From: Opisthorchis felineus
Lineage: Eukaryota; Platyhelminthes; Trematoda; Opisthorchiida; Opisthorchiidae
Length of the DNA: 64,000 bases
NCBI GenBank assembly: GCA_004794785.1
Contig: SJOL01006489.1
Coordinates: 869,913-933,912, forward strand
Reading direction: 5' to 3'
Part shown: positions 59,846-64,000 of the stretch, in pieces
Numbering within the stretch: the stretch's first letter is position 1
How the letters are laid out: each line of letters starts with the position of its first letter
Position numbers and translations under genes: made by a program
Notes under the pieces: generated by a model
What the model saw: only the letters and a program-made list of their open reading frames with translations
Told to the model about the DNA's origin: nothing
Database searches by the model: none

Positions 59846-60683
59846 CTGAGTTAAATAATAACAGCAACAGACGAATACAGTGAGCACCAGTAGAACCCTG
59901 GCGCGAAAATTGTCGGAAAACAGGCCACACGGTATCACCTTCCATCTTTTTCAAGATAATCTGAAATCGGAAGAATGTGCTAAGTATTTTGGGGATATAA
60001 ATGACAGACAACCTTGAAGCAGTGGAGGACATAGACCACTTCAAATGAGTGGAAGGCGTAGCCCGGACAGGAAGTCATACTCAGTTGACAATAGGACATA
60101 GAAGGCCTTGAAGGATTTTCACGTTTGTTTATTGGGTGACCTACTTTGGATAACGGTAATTCAACGTGTCTTCAACCACACAGGAAGATTTGTGCAAACC
60201 ACTAGATACATCTGCCGCCGATCCTTAGCCTCTCTGAAAAGAGATCATTTTATTTTCCGAGAACACGTGAAGACACTCCGATTTGTTTTCTTCTTCGTGT
60301 TACATCATTCAATTAAAGCACTGCATTAAAATATGTTCAGTCAGCCCAAAGGCATGTGAATCCCAAGAAATATGCTTTAAAGGAGAGAATGCATGATCAG
60401 TCTCAACAGTCATCGTTCTCCGGGGGTGATCAAGAGACTCGGAGTGGTCTTTGTAAGAAACCACACGATGATCTATCAAAGTCGACCAAACTCAGGTAAA
60501 ATTCTGCACAAGTGACCTCAATTGGGGTAAGTTTTGACAGTGCAGGAATAACTTAACAAGATTACTTGACGAGAGATCGCAAGAAATACCACCTTAATTA
60601 CTAAACTGTTCGTAGCCTCGTGTTAAATTGGAGAAGTGCATTTTAAATGAACTTTGTAGAGGGTTACTAGGGGTGAACTCTCC

Positions 60684-60705
60684 CCCACGGTACCGGGGCC
60701 GTGGG
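60684..60705. repeat. GC-rich hairpin
   Basis: CCCACGG (60684-60690) pairs with CCGTGGG (60699-60705) across eight bases. It stands out from its AT-richer surroundings; function unknown. Confidence 0.6.
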
Positions 60706-61884
60706 ACCGGTCAAACCTGCCGGCTTTTGGGAATGAACAGCAATAACTTATCATATTTAGGGCGTGCACACCACAACCAAGTTATTTGTAGGTTTGTATG
60801 AATGAACGGCCAACACAACATGTTTTCTCTAATTACATTCTGAATCACAGGGTAGTCTCATTTTGAGGTAGCAGTTACACGAACGAATCAGACAACAGCA
60901 ATACCCAACCTGTTTTTCAGGAAGTGTCAGTTATCTAGATTTTTAGCTACCTCGTCGGTACCTATAACACTGATTATATAATGTTGAGTGGTTCCCTACC
61001 CTATACCCTATACCGAGTGAAAAGTCTCCAATCGCACTGTATATACTTACTCAGTTCAACTACCCTCAACATTTTCCCACCGCGACGGTAACTGCTCATC
61101 GTTTGGTCTGTGTTAGCCGGTAGCCCAAAACCGAAACCTGTCTCTGTTAGCTATCCACAACGGATTCTAACCAACCGTGGTGGAACTGATGCCCTAGTTA
61201 TCTGCCTGGAACATTTTTTCCTGAGCAATATGTGGCTCATGAGTGCCTATTCATTCAATATGTGGCTTTCTGGTGTCAAAGTGAGACCAATTACCGTGCA
61301 TTTGCTCGTTACAAATCCATAAATGGGTCTCCAGTTCTTCACATGTGGCATGCGTCGAAGGGACGCCAAAAGTGAATTAGTTGCTCGGGGTAGACGAAAA
61401 CGTAACATTGTGCTGGAAGTTTGACGTTTTCGACAGGTCATCATTATCAACATTAAAAAGTAGTAAACACTAGCGACTAACTGCCATGCAACAACGAGGT
61501 AGAAACGCCTTAGTTAGGAGTGGAATGAAAGGGGGGTGGGAAGGGATTTAGTGCAAAAAAACTCCACATCCACAGCAAAAACCATGAGGAACAAGGTGCA
61601 CACGCCTCCAGACAGCAATGAAATAGGCACATCTGAGGATCAGTCGGAGTAAAACGCTACTGGCGGGACTGATCCAGCATAAATTGCAAATCCTACGCAA
61701 CACAAGTCCAGCAGACAAGACCCTACCAAGTTCGGCTATAGTCCGGCCAGCAAGCGAAAACATGTCAGCCACTGGTGACGTTTACGTGACACATCCTGTA
61801 GGGCTTCCAGTCATGTGCAAGCAGAATTGCGTGGGCCACAGCCACGAAGGTGGGAACATCTCACCGACATGGATGTCGCATTTT

Positions 61885-61975
61885 GACTGTAACGTAGTCA
61901 CTTAGTCTGACGAAACTTTTGTGTCAAAAGCGAAACGTTTTCCGGCAATGAATCTACCGCCTGTTTTCCGTTGAT
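61885..61975 (+). ncRNA. Hammerhead-like module D, best copy
   Basis: CTGACGA 61907-61913, a perfect six-pair hairpin CTTTTG-TGT-CAAAAG (61916-61930), GAAA 61932-61935, then ACGT. Three copies in the window keep the hairpin, and one adjoins a Penelope-like nuclease. The two As before the hairpin and the unclear stem I leave ribozyme status unproven. Confidence 0.55.
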
Positions 61976-64000
61976 ATGTCACGGCCTGTCCCCGTGGTCT
62001 TTTTGCTGGCAAAAATCTGGAATCGGAAGAAAGGGTTGCTTTGGTAGGCAGCAGTTGGAACTTCGAAACACCTGATTGAACAACCGCAATCTATCCATTT
62101 TTATTCGCTGCACTGGCGATTTCGATTCGTTACGAAGCACTCATTCGCACATCGTTTCGTTGTGTACATGCTACAGTTAGCCAATTCTCGCCACGCTGCG
62201 AAGGGACCGCCGATGCGATATTTAGGGGCGTTTAGGGTCATCAGATAGGGCAATGAAGTAGGAATGCTCTTACAACCGACTGGTACAAATAACCCTTCGG
62301 CTCAGCAGAACTCCGCTCCACTCACCGCGGTTTGGCGTCACATCAGAGGAGCTGGTAGCCGTAGTATGACGGGGCAACGACTCATAACTGAAGTGACGAG
62401 CAGTGACTGGATTTGAGCGTGGCCAAGAAAGCACATAGATACAGAGAAAGCGGTAAAGAGTAAACTGTTGCTGAAAATATTCCGCTCATTGACCTGGGCA
62501 CTGACTCGTTGCATATTATGTAACGAAAAGTATCTTTAGGTGAGATGGCCACTTGGATTTTCTTTTGCGGACTAGTTGAAACCACCTTCATTGCTTCCCA
62601 ATTACACTAGTTTTGCTAACTTTTCTGGTTCCACTGCTCCTGTTTGTGTACATATGAGGCTCGTTTGAGCCAAAATCTGACAGTCTAAGCGAATCATTCT
62701 ATGAGCCTGAGAGATACCGTGTTAAGGATCAAGGAGTGACAGTGATCGTTCTGAGATCGAGTGATTTCTGTGTAGGCACTCGGAAATCACTAGCAGAGCT
62801 TCCAGCAATGCGTACAGCTGTTGCTTTTCCATCCTATTTATGACCAACGTCCTGTAACGAGGCTGTAAAGCACTGCGTAGTACGCCTTGATAAGTCATTT
62901 TAACTAGATGGATGGTTCGTCTATTAAGTTTGCCGGGGAAGTTAGGTGAGCACGACCTCAATCAGCCTGTGTATTGCGGTGGATCGTATCACTCTGGTTC
63001 AGTGCTGTCATTCCAGCCTGGTTAGAAGGCTGAGACGTTTCAATGTAACGAGCACTAGGACAATACCAAAGGCCAATTTTAACTGCTGTTGTTGTACGTC
63101 AAGAATCTGAAGATTTACCATTGTGTTCGAAAGGTTTCACTTCTATTCGATTACTAATAATTTTGAGAAGTTGCCTGCAGTTTGCTTTAAAATGAATAAC
63201 AGTGACATCCGTTAGCCGCAGCTTTGATATGGCTTTCGGTGGTGCTGAGGTCAGACGTTTCTCAACTTCATGTACCCGCTCGAAGCGTGAAATTCACGTA
63301 CCGACCAGGCATTTTTTGGTTTATCACTAAACCCAAGTCACGCGGAATACATGAATGTAGATGTTTGCTGATCGTCCATAATGCTACAACATGACACGGT
63401 GAGTTATGGTGAAATTATTTGAGTGCCTGTTCGATATCCGACCACTGTGAACTGATTGTGACAGAACGAGACATTCGACAGAAGTCCAATCCGATGCTAC
63501 AGCGGATTGTGCCAGGTTCAAATTACTTAGTTCAACCGAGTCTTAAAAGAAAGATTTCATCGTGTGCCGAAGAGACCGGCCGCGCAAGGTCTGTCATTCA
63601 TATCGGGACTCATCAAACGGGCAGAGGATATGACTGATTTCCAAAAGACCTTGTGCAGCCGACCGGTTGTCATAGCTTGGAAAACTTAGTTTTAACTAGC
63701 GGTTGACGTCTTTCAAGGAGCATCAGGAAATTCCTAACAAAAGAGGACTCCTGTCCAATTCAACAAATCTACCTGATGAGTGCTGATGAGGATGAGAAGC
63801 CTCGTGTGACCAAGCTTTTTGGAATCTGCGCATATTCTTAATGATACACAAGGCCAAATGATCAGGTCCGTGCGCAAAAACTGAAATCTATGAGAATAAA
63901 GCTGCGGCTGATCGCCAATGATCAGATTATCATCTGCATGAGGTAACTGCTGATTAAAAAAATAATAAATTGTTCACCTGTAACACCCTTTCGGTGCACT

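Larger units (their letters stand above)
59846..64000. other. No recognisable gene
   Basis: Nothing supported apart from the hairpin and module D copy listed separately. No dynamin PH, stalk or GTPase exon was recognised on the minus strand. Confidence 0.5.

Noticed and set aside
63774..63812. CTGATGA...GAGA as another hammerhead
   Set aside because: GAAA is not present, no stem II or stem I pairs, and it does not align with families A, B or D.

Overview
The window looks like eukaryotic, repeat-rich genomic DNA, most likely from a flatworm and probably a digenean trematode. This is an inference. It rests on a gene with kilobase-scale introns, degraded non-LTR and Penelope-like retroelements, and several dispersed elements carrying hammerhead-ribozyme-like motifs of the kind known from schistosome SINEs and Penelope-like elements. 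The genus cannot be read from the sequence. Only two loci are convincing protein-coding genes; most other open frames are no longer than chance would give in 64 kb.

Gene 1 (plus strand, 33369-35312) is one uninterrupted frame of 647 codons. It encodes a type II membrane protein: a short cytoplasmic tail, one transmembrane helix, then a complete type-B carboxylesterase/cholinesterase domain. The nucleophilic serine position is glycine and the oxyanion loop is altered, while the Glu and His of the triad are kept. This is the neurotactin/neuroligin/gliotactin type of catalytically dead esterase used in cell adhesion. A 16-codon upstream ORF ends one base before the chosen ATG.

Gene 2 (minus strand, 55172 down to 42577) is the 3' part of a dynamin. 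Five exons were found by reading splice sites, and their phases join into 261 codons plus stop: the GTPase effector domain (GED) in two exons, then a proline-rich tail in three. One short GED exon (about 19 codons expected) was not found in the 8.7 kb intron. The GTPase, middle and PH domains were not seen and probably lie beyond the right edge.

Mobile DNA: (A) a tRNA-like SINE of about 0.33-0.38 kb with hammerhead-like sequences at both ends, in opposite orientations. (B) A second, unrelated family, also with opposed hammerheads at its ends; two copies 14.7 kb apart are almost identical. (D) A hammerhead-like module beside a Penelope-like GIY-YIG nuclease relic at 36.5-37.0 kb, repeated at 40.2 and 61.9 kb. 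(C) An unclassified dispersed repeat. There are also a LINE endonuclease/RT relic at 56.3-57.5 kb, a separate tRNA-derived SINE at 46.6 kb, a (TA)17 microsatellite and a single N at 42061. The left 16 kb holds almost nothing recognisable.

The strongest lead is the recurring symmetric layout, with a minus-strand hammerhead at the left end and a plus-strand one at the right end, in two element families that share no other sequence. Some copies keep an intact catalytic core (29267, 39893, 25796 minus, 58878 minus).
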